Source: Selaginella moellendorffii
Lineage: Eukaryota; Streptophyta; Lycopodiopsida; Selaginellales; Selaginellaceae
Length of the DNA stretch: 64,000 bases
NCBI RefSeq assembly: GCF_000143415.4
Contig: NW_003314261.1
Span: 6,299,564 to 6,363,563, forward strand
Direction: 5' to 3'
Shown: one piece after another, positions 12,974-23,946 of the stretch
How the letters are laid out: each line of letters starts with the position of its first letter
Numbering within the stretch: position 1 is the first letter of the stretch
The notes under the pieces: model-generated
Database searches by the model: none
Told to the model about the DNA's origin: nothing
The model's input: only the letters and a program-made list of their open reading frames with translations
Translations under genes and position numbers: made by a program

Positions 12974-14012
12974 TGTTTATTCTCTATCAATAAAACTTAT
13001 TATACTTTATATAATTAATAAAAAAGTATTTTTTCATTTCATTTTTCATTTTATATGCTTCTGATTGTTTTTTTCGCAATACTACCCATAGTACTCATGT
13101 GTCTTCATTTTTGTCTTTACCATCTCAAAAAAGATTTCATGGTAGTCTTTTGGGTGCATGATGTTGTAGTGTGTAGCGAGAGCATATGTACCATCATATT
13201 AATCATCGTCATTTTTTCCACCAGATGCTAGAAAACATATGGGCATTTCTTGAAAGTGGCAGAATTACACTTTTCTAAAACAAAAGAGCATTTTTTTTCA
13301 CCCAATTTGTTATACCCTTTGTCATTGCATTTATCTCCAACTCATGATCACTATCTTCACTATCCTCTCTTTCATTCTCTTATGTGGTTTCGCAATGGGA
13401 TAGTTATTGCATTTCCTAGCCCTTGAACCTTGAAAAGAAAGATTGTGAGAGTTAAAATTAGCAACACTAGAACCTATAGAAATTTGTATGTATTTCCCTT
13501 TTTTTAAATGAGAGTGTGAATGAAGATTTATAAATTCTAGATAATATGCTATGGCAAACCCCTCAAGAATGTATTCTAGAAAAAAACCAAGTCTTTCTTT
13601 TATATGCAATAACCATACATCAATGGTTATTTCAAACGGTTATATTGCTTTACATAGAATCTTATTTCAAATTTAATAATTTTTTTAATTCTGACAAACC
13701 TGACATTTACTAGCTAGAAAGCATAGAGTACAAATTTAAAGAAATGACAAGAATACTCTTTTTGCAAACATTTTATTTTATATTCTAACAAACATCCCTA
13801 TTATTGCTTATAGTAAATATTTAAATTATAAGAACAAGAAGTGTCCTTTAGAACATTTTTATCTATATAATATATAGAGAGTTATGAAATTATTAGATTT
13901 GCTATAACCTTAAAATTTTAAACTTTATAATGTTTGTACTAAATTACAATTGAAAATTGAACTTAACTCGTGAGCTCAACTCTTCAGCTCGTGAGTTCAA
14001 ATATGGTCTACG
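12974..14012. other. Non-coding 3' arm of the MULE
   Basis: AT-rich sequence between the SWIM finger and the right terminus. The - strand ORF at 13331-13609 has no recognisable motif. I see only the diverged terminal inverted repeat in the last ~60 bases. Confidence 0.5.
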
Positions 14013-14021
14013 CTTATGCTA
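14013..14021. repeat. 9-bp target-site duplication, right copy (CTTATGCTA)
   Basis: Exact match to 2022-2030. It follows the terminus ...ATGGTCTACG. Confidence 0.8.
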
Positions 14022-14349
14022 AATAAACATAAGGTAGGAACCTCTATATGTTTCTTGCTAAGCATATTGGCCTGGTATGAGAAATTTATATATTGGCTTA
14101 CATTTGTTAGTGTTTGGAATTTTTATGTTATTGAGTTTGGTCCCTCAATACTTGCTAGATGATAGTTTATTATGTCTACCAAAACACTTTTGCTATCATG
14201 CCCCATATGTTGGTTTTGTTTTGGAAAGTGTATAGATTTATTGGTTGGGTATATCTATTGAATATAAAGATTGTCATGAACACAATACCATGTCCAAATT
14301 TGCAATCTAACATTATTTTATATTTAATAAATTTTCATGATTATCCTAG

Positions 14350-14912
14350 AGAATAACTTTTGGGACTAGGGTGAAAGCCCAAAGCATTCATTCCTCAAAA
14401 GGGGGTTCCAAATTTATAGTAGGGATAGTGGGTAGGTTGAGACCTGAGTGATAGTTTAACTCCCACTTATATGGATACTCCATTAATTAGCATGGTATAG
14501 AGCTTGGACTTAGACCCTAATTAGATGCAAAACAAAGACAAAGACACTTATATTCTTACATTACACAACTAATGTGTTAAAATAGTGCTAAACTCCATTT
14601 AACTCCATTTTGTGTGTTAATCCTAGCATTAGGATGTTAGATGCTCTAAGACTATTCCTATGCCATTCCATACTCCTATCCCTGTGCTCCTTAAGTAAAA
14701 TACTCAAAAGTTATTTTGTGCTTTAGTTCCTTCACTTCTTAACTCTGTATCTAGAAATTTAACTCCATCATTTCATTCTTTGGCCCAAGGCCCTAAAATT
14801 TGGGTTCCACTCTACTACCCTTAGCCCATATGTCCAAAGGTTTAAGTTCCGCTCCGTGGTTATTCTATGATAAATCATGATAGAGTAAAGGGTGAAAACC
14901 ATATGTGCTAAA
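14350..14912 (+). mobile_element. Decayed LTR relic of family A
   Basis: Near 14820-14912 the reverse complement reads like the family A LTR terminus (GCACATATGGTTTTCACCC, then TTTATCATAGAATAACC). At 14384-14440 the reverse complement matches the family A stretch GAGGAACACACG with TTTGGGCTTTCACCCC. At 14471-14550 a segment matches family A in the other orientation (TACTCCATTAATTAGCATGG). The relic is therefore rearranged as well as diverged. Confidence 0.55.
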
Positions 14913-16289
14913 AAAAAATTTAAAATTTATTATCTCTAAATGAGAATATATTTCTCACTTTTGTTATTTTAAAATTCTTTTACCTCTACCACTATTTTAG
15001 TATTGTAGGTGGACAGCAAATGCCCCCATAACCTCATAGTGACTTGAACATTCATAAAGGCTATGCTGAACTTGTCCATGGGAAGAAGGTTAATTATGAA
15101 ATTCAAAGGTGTACCATTTCTTTTGTTAATTAGAACAAGAAATGACTTATAGACATGATTGATGAATAAGATAGATAATAAAGCTAGAATAGTAGCATTG
15201 AATTAACCCTTTTCATCACACTTATGGTTGATAAGCTAATCAAAGTTGCATAACACTTTTATAATAGATTTGACAAAGTATACAAATTAGATTTTTTTTT
15301 AACTTGAAGTTTATAATCAAAATGAGCCATTTACTTTTGCTTTTATTTTCTCTATGATGCTAGTGATGGTTAGTGTAGCTTGTGCAAAGCTTCAAACCAC
15401 CACTAAGAGAGCAATTTCAATATTATCCATTGATGAAGAGGTAAATGTTTTATTTTGTATATCTTCTCAGGCAAAGCAGAAGAAGCAAGCTTAGGCAAAA
15501 TGGAGTTACATCTAAGTTTAGGCATCCAAAGAAGAAAGACCCAACCTATGCAAAAACAGTTAAGAATAATTATAAAATTATGTAATATACAAGTAGCACT
15601 TAGACATGCTGGAAAAGAACTCCCACTCACTATTGTATGCATTTGCATTAAATTAACTATCTTTTCTTCCACTTATAACTATTTGTGTAAATAGAGGTGA
15701 GAGAGTGACATATACTTATCCTTATTCATGCTTTTGAGGTTCAAGGCTAAATTCTTTTATATTCTTTTTCTCTCTTCTCCACTTCCATGTTCTCATTTTT
15801 ATTTGTTGGTCACTGTTTTGTAGCTAGTGGAAAACATGAGTATAGGTAGAAAAAGCCTTATTGACTTTTGGCGACCATGGTGGGATAAGCCGTCACTCTT
15901 TGGCGTGAAAAATAGCTGAGAGAAAATTGTTTATGAATTCCAAATGTGCTCAACACTAAGAATCATAAGTAAATCTCTTCAATGATTGTAGAGACCCTGA
16001 GCCTAAACAACAATGAACAAAGGAGATCTTTTTTACGATTATAGTGGTTTAGTGCCCAAACAACGCAAGAAAGCAGTTCTTCAACTGTCATATAAGCCAC
16101 AAAGCTTGGGACAAGTTTGAAATTGGAATTTAGTATATATTGCCAAGAAACTCAAATTCAAATTGTTTCATTAGCAATTTTGTTGAGAAAAATCTAAAAG
16201 AAGAAAGAATGGAATTTGTTTGATGTAAAAAATACAATCGACTACTCTAGAATTCTTTCCTTCTGAATGAGTTCTTGGTTTTTAAAGGA
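14913..16289. other. AT-rich spacer between the two MULE copies
   Basis: Short ORFs on either strand (for example 15403-15694) show no known domain. Part of the left end of the second MULE copy could lie here, but I could not find its terminus or a target duplication. Confidence 0.4.
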
Positions 16290-17165
16290 CACATTTTTTA
16301 ACAATGTATCACAATTTTTCTAGGGAACAACAAAAGGCCTTGTTCTTAGTATCTTTCTTCTTTGAATGATAATGCTTTTGAAGACTACTCTATAGCATAT
16401 ATCAAATCCAATAAATATGTTTTATACAAATTTATCTTCCTTTTACTTGCTTCAAAATAATACTAACTCCAATGCTTACTCTTGGAGAGATTCATAATTG
16501 TGGTGTATATGAGGTCCTCAAGTGGTTGGTTCTAATGAAAAAGATAACATTAAAATGCAACAAAAATAAAGAAGAAATAAGAGACCTCATCTCTTCCAAC
16601 CACTCTATCCCACAAAAGGAAGTAGTATATCTTGGCTTTATAAATGGTACAATATAAAGGAAAATTCTTGCAAAACCAACACTTGAATCCAATAATAACA
16701 ATGTCACAGGCAAGAGGATTAATTGTAGACTCTTCAAAAAATATAAAATTTCTATAGCCGTTTTGATTATATATTTCATCCATGCAATTTAAATGCCTAC
16801 TACAATGAACTATAAACATTGTTCAAAATGTTAGAAGTGTGTGGTCTTGATATTACACTAGTTTTAAACATCCTACTTAGTCTCCATCCCTTTTCATTTA
16901 GAACTAATGTTGTTGATAAAAGGCTTTAAATCAAAGAAGATATTGTTGTTGTAGTAGGATGGAAGCTCACTCATGGGTTTATATAGAAATAGGTGTATGT
17001 TGATTGAGAAGTGGGAAAAGTGGAAAGCATTACTAATAACTTTGAATATTATTAAAGATGAAGCTCATGAATTTGGGGCTGACACTAGCATAACTTGTCC
17101 ACTTGAATTAGAAGAGGAGGAAAGGATGATAACTAACTCTTTCTTCACATTCACTTTGGCTTAAA
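16290..17165 (-). pseudogene. MULE transposase fragment (copy 2)
   Basis: The - strand frame includes MFIVHCSRHLNCMDEIYNQ and ESTINPLACDIVIIGFKC, matching MAIVHCGRHLDYVDEACN and GSAINPLACDTIAVGFKC of copy 1. The sequence then jumps to that corresponding to 11690-11900, so the catalytic core is deleted. Confidence 0.65.
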
Positions 17166-18055
17166 CACTTTGATTGTAAATCCAAAAACTTGAATCTTCT
17201 TGAACTTTGAATTCTGCAAATTTTATTATTATCCACCCTTGCCCACAATAGAAAGAAAAAACATTGAGTAGCAACCATACTAGTGTTGTTGTGGATCACA
17301 ACCTCTAACAAAATAGAGTCAAGATAAAAATTAAAATGGCGATATAAAAACTTTTAAAAACATGACTTTGAGAGAACAAAAGCGGTGGATGATCTAAAAA
17401 ATGTAGAAGAACCTTTTCATCCTTCTTTATAGGTTTTGGAGTTTTCTATCTCCCTTATGCTACTTATAAAAATCTATAGTGAAACATAAATTAAGATTTA
17501 AGGAGAGCAATAAGAAGAATAATAACAATGTACAATAATATAAATACTATAGCATATTTAATATGTGTAAGTGTGATAGTATTATCATGTGTTCTGCTGT
17601 CTATTACATGCACACAAATCCAAGAAAAGGTTTTCAGCATGTGAAGTTTGATTGTTAGTGATGATAGTAATGACATTTTGCTTTGGCATGGAGATCCAAA
17701 ATATCTGATCACATGTAAAATATTAGTAGTTTGTCAAATCTTTAGTGTTTGGTGATGTCAGTAATGATAATTCTTCAATGACATAGTTTTGATTCTCAAT
17801 ATGAGTTGAATTTTAGCCATATATGCAAATACTGCTCAATGACATTTAGAGCATGTGCCTATAATTTATGTTCATACACAATATAAAACAAATTTATGGA
17901 TGAGGATTCATCCATTCATAGATTAAAATAATACAATATATTTAATATATTAATACAACATACCAGATTTATACTATTTAAAGTTCTGTCACAAATCCAA
18001 AATATGTATGAAATCTTGTTGAGAATGCATCCTTTCTATATAATGGGAAAACTAA

Positions 18056-18088
18056 TATTAATATATATATATATATATATATATATAC
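18056..18088. repeat. (AT)n microsatellite
   Basis: An uninterrupted run of AT dinucleotides inside MULE copy 2, not matched at the equivalent place in copy 1. Confidence 0.9.
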
Positions 18089-18189
18089 CATCATTTATAA
18101 ATTTTAAAAAAATTCATATATAATATGAATGTATCTTATGTTATTGATAAAATAAAATAGGGTATAGGTCAAGTACTTTCTGATCTATA

Positions 18190-18680
18190 CCCTCGAGGGC
18201 CTGAGGTTATTCAAATAACCTCAGGCCCCTGGACCCGGAAAGTGCCCGAGGTCGAGCTCGGGCTCCCCACCTCAGGCACTTTCTGGCCTCGAGGGCCCGA
18301 AGTTATTCAAATAACCTTGGGCCCCCGGACCCGGAAAGTGCCCGAGATTCAGCTCTAGCTCCCCACCTCGGGCACTTTCTGGCCTCGAGGGCCCGAGGTT
18401 ATTTAAATAACCTCGGGCCCTCGGACACGGAAAGTGCCCGAGGTCCAGCTCCGGCTCCCCACCTCGGGCACTTTCTGGCCTTAAGGGCCCGAGGTTATTC
18501 AAATAACCTTGGGCCCCCGGACCCGGAAAGTGCCCGAGGTCGAGCTTGTGCTCCCCACCTTGGGCACTTTCTAGCCTCAAGGGCCCGAGGTTATTCAAAT
18601 AACCTTAGGCCCCTGGACTCCCAAATTGCCCAAGGTCCAACTCAAGCTCACCACCTCGAGTGGTTTTTAGCCTCAGGTGA
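18190..18680. repeat. Tandem repeat, ~97-bp palindromic unit, about 5 copies
   Basis: Units start near 18193, 18289, 18386, 18483 and 18580. Each contains GGTTATTCAAATAACC (a palindrome) flanked by GGGCCCGAGG/CCTCGGGCCC arms, and a second inverted pair GGAAAGTGCCCGAGG / CCTCGGGCACTTTC. Copy 1 of the MULE has one unit. The - strand is open across the array with a 32-residue repeat, but this follows from the ~96-bp period and I do not regard it as a gene. Confidence 0.85.
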
Positions 18681-18769
18681 GCTCAATAGTGCCACTAACA
18701 TTATATCAAATCTTATGATTGAGTAGATGTGCAATCCATTCCTAGGTATTGATTTGAAACTCTATCAGC

Positions 18770-18960
18770 AATATAAGTTTTTCTTGAGCTCTATTACCCA
18801 CTAGATAGTATTGTGATTGATTGCACAATAAGTAATGGTTCTATAGTAGAGGTAGCATATGATTCTAGTAGATCGGTGTTTGCTATTAAAGAACATCATT
18901 TATTCAAACATTGGCTTAGAGTTACCTCTAACCTCAAGGAGGTAAATTATATTTATTAAG
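18770..18960 (+). pseudogene. Methyltransferase C-terminal fragment (MULE copy 2)
   Basis: The + strand reads VIDCTISNGSIVEV, SSRSVFAIKEHHLFKHWL, matching VIDCTVGSGSMVEA, SGRSMFAIEEHHFFKHRL of copy 1. The GSG turn of the AdoMet motif is lost (SNG). The rest of the gene is deleted. This shows the methyltransferase travelled with the MULE. Confidence 0.65.
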
Positions 18961-21237
18961 ATTTTAATACATGTTTAGTTTTGTTTTATAGATCATAGTC
19001 ACCTAGAGTTAGAGGTTTTAAAAGTCTCCCAAAATATGCAAAATCTATAGCTTAACAAATGCAAAATAAGCACAATCTCAATATAGAAGAAGGCATAGAA
19101 GGAAATGATATATTGATGATGAGATAGAAGAAAGTTTTATTTGAGAAGAAAATCCTATCATATATCAAAATGTCAGTAATAGTTGTCAATGTTAATATCA
19201 TATTCCATAATTGCAAATTAGTATTCTCACATGCAACTGTCAGTTTGTAATGCTTATGTGTTGCTATCTCATCCTTCAATATCATGTCAACAATTATATA
19301 TGAAGTGATAACACCCTTTATATAGTAGTTGCGGTAGTGCTTAAGAAAACTATAAAAGCCCATAAAAATATCCTAACCCAAGAAAAAAAAGGCATATTAG
19401 GCATCTTAGTATCAAACTCTCAATTTGTTCATTAATTCCCACTAAATCAAGAGTAAGTTCTTCTATGGATTGGGTGTAGTAGATTTCAACTTGAAGAAAC
19501 TCCCCTTTGTCAATAGCTTAAAAAACCCATATTTTACACTAGCCAATGCATTATTTCCCAAGGGGATATTATTCCTCACCATGAAGCAATAGTGGGTATA
19601 TGTTCATAATTTATTCTTGAATTTATTGTACATCCACACTTTTAGACCTGTTGTTAAGCAATTGCTATAGTGCTTAAGGAAATTTTGTAATGAAGACATT
19701 TTTCTTGTCCAAAAAATCAGTAGCATACTAGACATTGAATATAATAGCATTTTGTGATTTTAAGCAGTCTTGTTATATTAAGAGCATAATCTTGCAAAAA
19801 CATGTGGCACTACTCTTAAAGTGTTGGAGGTATCCCTCTCTAGTAACAATATTCAAAATTTTGTATATAGAGAGCTCTAATTCAACTTCATAAAAACCAC
19901 AATAGAAAAAAGATTGTAATGTGGTTATAGTGGAGGTGAATGTGGAATGTTAGTAAACTTTAGGGATGAAGGTGGAGACAAATATAAGGTGTTAGGGACT
20001 TATGTATGAGTAGCAATGACTTTCCTTTGAGCCATTTCTATATTAAATTTTTTAAGAGCTTAAGGATAATAAAAATACTATAATAACTAACTTTTCTTGG
20101 CATTTATATATTAATTTTTAGTCTTGGGAATGAGGTTTATTTATTATGACATTAATAATACTCAGATTCTTGAAATGTCAATCTCAAAAATGAGATTTCA
20201 TAATCATAGCCTACTTATGAATAGAAGAGCTTCTAGAATTCTAGATACACATGATAGAATATTTATCATTCTAATGACCATCTATATATATTCTTTTCTA
20301 CACTTGTGCCAACTTTCTAGAAAAATACACAACAGGGAAATATAAACTATATTATAGTAGTAGAGTATGCAAGCACGTAGGCCCATATGCATTCTCTTAT
20401 ATGAGATTATCTTTCAATCTTGGAAATGTAGATAAATTTGATTCTTTGATGTGATATCACTTTTAAGTCTTTTAAAAGATTTTAATTTCTATTATTATTA
20501 TTCACAAATAACTCTCGAAAAATGCTAGTGATGATTCATCAAAAAAATATACCTTGGTCTTCTCATATAGGAGGATTGCGCTGTAGGAAGGCAAGTAGAG
20601 TTTTTTTATATGAATTAATATATAAATTACTCTATAGAAAGCTCTATAGAGTAGATATGTTTTCTTTTTTTTGTTTTTGCTATGTTCATTTCTTCATTTC
20701 TTTTGTTCTAGACTATTGTTTTAGAGGAAATATGAGCATTTTTATTAAAAGTGATAATAGTCTTTACATTCCCGGATGGGTAATAAGGACTAAGAGTGTA
20801 ATATAAAGATTATGATAGTGACAGGAAATTAATATTCTCACATTGATTTGCCCTATTTATAAATTTTTTATTTTACTTAAGAACTCTAGAATGAATGAAA
20901 TAGTACCAATATACACTATTAATGGCTACCCTTTAAAAATTTTATCTTGATTCATATTTAGGTTTTTTTAACAAATTGCAAGAAAATCAAAATATGATAG
21001 TTGTAAAGATAGTCTTTAGTAAGAAAATAGATAGGTTCTCATGAACTTTATCTTTTCTAAATAACTCAATTTAGTAAAAACTTTTGACTTAGGTATTTAT
21101 ATATTTTAATATTTTAAAGTTTATCAAAACTTTAACTTTTTTAACATAGATTTTCTTTGTAAGAGTTATAGTTGACTGCATTGACTTACATTGACTTGTG
21201 CTGAATTGAGCTCAACTCAACTCTGGACCATCCCCTC
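18961..21237. other. Non-coding arm of MULE copy 2
   Basis: Reverse-complement counterpart of 2031-4240, with the unidentified ORF relic at about 19500-19900 on the - strand. The ORFs at 20124-20345 and 20522-20806 are AT-rich and without recognisable motifs. Confidence 0.55.
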
Positions 21238-22113
21238 ATATGTTAATTAAGCTTTTGCCAGATAAAGTAGTCGAGAGGCTTTACGCTATAAACGGAGAAT
21301 AGAAAGTTATAGAGCTTGCTGCTAAGCATAGATGTGAGTTTTAGGGACATTGTTATTGTCACTTTGATCTTTAAATAACTAAAATAGTCTTAGAGATATT
21401 AGAAATAATCTTAGAGATTTGTCTAAAAAGTTGAAATATCTTTAGACACTCCTAGAAATTCTGAAATACATTGCAAAACTCAAAAATCTGTTATACAAAC
21501 TTAAGTACAGACTTGTATTGACCATAACCGCCTGTTAGCAAAGAGGCTAAAGAGAAATTTGCGTTGAAAAACAATTTTTGAGTTATCACATATTTGAAAA
21601 GCTTTTTACATCATTCCACAAGAAAATTAATCTAGAATAGGCTATCATGTATTAGACAATTTAACTTTTATATTGATTCCACATGGCAATTTCATGGAAT
21701 GGTCTTCACATCTCATTCAAATTAGTCTTTTGTGTTGATCCATTTAGAAAAGGTTTGCCCAAAGATTTGCCAAAAGCAATAAGCTACTCTTTATAATTCC
21801 ACAATTATAAAGGCAAAGTTGGCTATAAGCTAGAGGGTAAGACCTATTATGAAGCAAGCAAACTACTTTGGAATTGGCTATCATGTACTAAAGATCTTAC
21901 ATTGAATTAATCTTAACTACACTAGGCATGGGTAGAAAGGAAAAAACCTCTTATGCACCTAGGTGGAGAGATTGAGGATTGACAACCCTCCACTATCCTA
22001 ATAGAAGTTGAATGGGGGGGTAAACAAAATGTGAATGTTTACTAGCAATCCACCACACCTATCAGAAGATATATTTTTCTTATAGATCAAAATGAAAGTT
22101 AGTTGATCCCCAC
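21238..22113. other. AT-rich spacer, nothing recognised
   Basis: No ORF of note and no repeat that I could place. It separates MULE copy 2 from the family A LTR relic. Confidence 0.5.
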
Positions 22114-22184
22114 TATAGTGCACATGGTTTTTACCTTTTATTCTATGGTGATTTACCATAGGATAACCATGAAACAGAACTTAA
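22114..22184 (-). mobile_element. Family A LTR relic, part 1 (split by family B)
   Basis: GTGCACATGGTTTTTACC, then TATGGTGATTTACCATAGG, matches the end of the family A LTRs (32781 and 38910). It continues after the family B insertion at 29737. Removing family B with one CTTAA copy restores an alignable LTR. Confidence 0.75.
22180..22184. repeat. Target-site duplication of family B, left (CTTAA)
   Basis: CTTAA matches 29732-29736 exactly, and the two copies bracket TG...CA ends. Confidence 0.85.
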
Positions 22185-23946
22185 TGTAAGTGACTAATTT
22201 TTCCATTCTACTTTAGTCACTTAACCACACCTCCAACCACTTGGAGGAGTCTCATTCACAACCTCCATAAGTCCCATTCAGGACTTGGGGCTTGCTAGCC
22301 CCGAGAATGGCATCCATGCCACTCAACCTTTGCACTTGGTCCAAGTGCTCCACGTGTCCGATCCCATGACCGACACCCAAAGGTACCACTGACATCTCGG
22401 CCCGTTACGCTAAGGCCATGCCCATTCACCTTTGCTGCGCAAATGGTCCAATACCACTTGCATCACCATCCCGTCTCTCCAAGACTGGGCCATCTATCTA
22501 CGAGGGGTCATCCTAGATCCACTCCTTAGCATCCTTAGGATGCCCACAGACTTGGGGAATCGCCTTCCCCAAAGTCCCTTTGTCAGTTCCTACCAAGTCC
22601 CTTTCTGCCCCTGGCCGTGTTTGCCAACACTGCCACTGGATCGAGGCCCACAGGCCCGACCACTAAGTCCCACGGTCCTCTAGGACTTCCTCACCACACG
22701 ACTGTGTCCTTGGTCACTACCCCAGAGGACTGCTCCTCTTCCTTTCCACAGTCTGGGTCTTTGGGACGACATTTCGAAACACCGTGGCCTTACGCGAGCC
22801 ACCTGGGTACTCTCCCCACCTATCGCCTTTAGGTGCTCTAGCCATGGGCTTAGAGCGAGGTTCCGTTGAGCCACGCCTGGTATCCAAGTAGGTAGTGCCA
22901 CCCACACTTGGACTGGGAGCATTGGCCAGTCGATCTCCTGGGGGAACTAGAGCCGGCTCTTGAACACTTCACCAAGCTACCCCGCTTGTTGGTCCGTATT
23001 CACTCTAGTCTTGGACTTCCCAGTGGTCAGTTCATCACCCAACACTGGGTCTGGCCTTCCTGGGCCAAACTGGCCTTTCCTGGCCAAACTGGCTCCACTG
23101 CAGTCCTCCCCCTACTATACTTTTGGAGCTCACCAAACCCCCCAGGGTCTGGGAGACGAACGCTTTGGGCTTTCACCCTCTCAGGCTCCGGACTCGGACT
23201 CGGACTCGGACTCGGATTCGGATTCGGACTCGGACTCGGGCTCGGGCTCGGTCTCGGTCTCGGTCCCGATCTCGGTCTCGGTCTCGGTCTCGGTCCCGGT
23301 CTCGGTCTCGACTTCGGACTCCATCTCGGACTGCATCTCGGACTCCATCTCGGACTCCATCTCGGACTCCATCTCGGGTCCATCTCAGGTCCATCTCGGA
23401 CTCCATCTCGGACTCCATCTCGGGTCCATCTCGGACTCCATCTCGGACTCCATTTCGGGTCCATCTCGGACTCCATCTCGGACTCCATTTCGGGTCCATC
23501 TCGGGTCCATCTCGGACTCCATCTCGGACTCCATCTCGGGTCCATCTCGGACTCCATCTTGGACTCCATCTCGGACTCCATCTCGGGTCCATCTCGGGTC
23601 CATCTCGGACTCCATCTCGGACTCCATTTCGGGTCCATCTCGGGTCCATCTCGGACTCCACTTCAGACTCCAACTCGGGTCCACCTCGGACTCCACTTCG
23701 GACTCCATCTCGGACACTCCCACGTGTCATGTGTTGGTCCTTTTGGGTCCCTTTTTGGAGCCTCGCCTTTTGCTCGCTTCATGCTCGTTCCTCGAGCACT
23801 TCGTTGGGAGTTCCACTCCCGCTCTTGACTTTTCAAGTTGGAGCTTTTTGTCCAAACGTGTTACGCTCGTTTGGCTCTCGCTTCAGCCACTACCATGTGG
23901 CGCCCTTCCGGCTCCACTTTGGGGCCTAGGGATTTTGTGTCTCACA
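22185..23946 (-). repeat. Family B LTR (3' LTR in element orientation)
   Basis: The LTR is 1,762 bp, bounded by TGTAAGTGAC and GTGTCTCACA on the + strand. It contains the hexamer/dodecamer tandem repeat at about 23187-23715. Confidence 0.85.
23187..23715. repeat. LTR tandem repeat (TCGGAC and CTCCATCTCGGA units)
   Basis: GGACTC/GGTCTC hexamers pass into CTCCATCTCGGA and GTCCATCTCGGG dodecamers. A period divisible by three with few stops produces long shadow ORFs in most frames of both strands (up to ~350 codons); none looks like a real protein. Confidence 0.9.

Larger units (their letters stand above)
2031..14012 (+). mobile_element. Mutator-like DNA transposon (copy 1) carrying transposase and ParB-like/DNA methyltransferase
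   Basis: The element is about 12.0 kb and is bounded by a perfect 9-bp duplication. The left terminus reads GAGGGGATGGTCCAAAG and then TTGAGTTGAGCTCA. The right terminus in reverse complement reads CGTAGACCATATTTGAAC and then GAGTTGAGCTCACGAG, so the terminal inverted repeats are present but diverged. Inside are a + strand MULE/SWIM transposase relic (9912-12973), a - strand ParB-like/methyltransferase relic (4248-7633), an unidentified + strand ORF relic (3147-3672) and a later Cassandra TRIM (7793-8432). A second, inverted copy at 16290-21237 shares both transposase and methyltransferase segments, so both genes belonged to the mobile unit before it duplicated. Stops in every gene indicate an old, inactive copy. 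Confidence 0.8.
16290..21237 (-). mobile_element. MULE copy 2, inverted and internally deleted
   Basis: This segment matches copy 1 in reverse complement: about 16290-16550 corresponds to 11690-11900, 16550-17165 to 9912-10450, 17880-18050 to 8980-9160, 18190-18680 to the palindromic unit near 8440, 18690-18960 to 4250-4530, and 19000-21237 to 2031-4240. Copy 1 positions about 10450-11690 and 4530-7740 (most of the methyltransferase gene) are missing. It ends at 21237 with the complement of GAGGGGATGGTCCAGAG, matching the copy 1 terminus, while flanking sequence differs. The other terminus was not found. Confidence 0.75.

Noticed and set aside
16290-16470. Left terminus and target duplication of MULE copy 2
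   Set aside because: I looked for the right-end sequence CGTAGACCATATTTG and for the ATATGTTAA flank seen at 21238 but found neither, so the copy is treated as truncated.
18272-18598. 108-codon - strand ORF with a 32-residue repeat
   Set aside because: It follows from the ~96-97-bp period of a palindromic satellite-like array and has no start context or homologue in copy 1.
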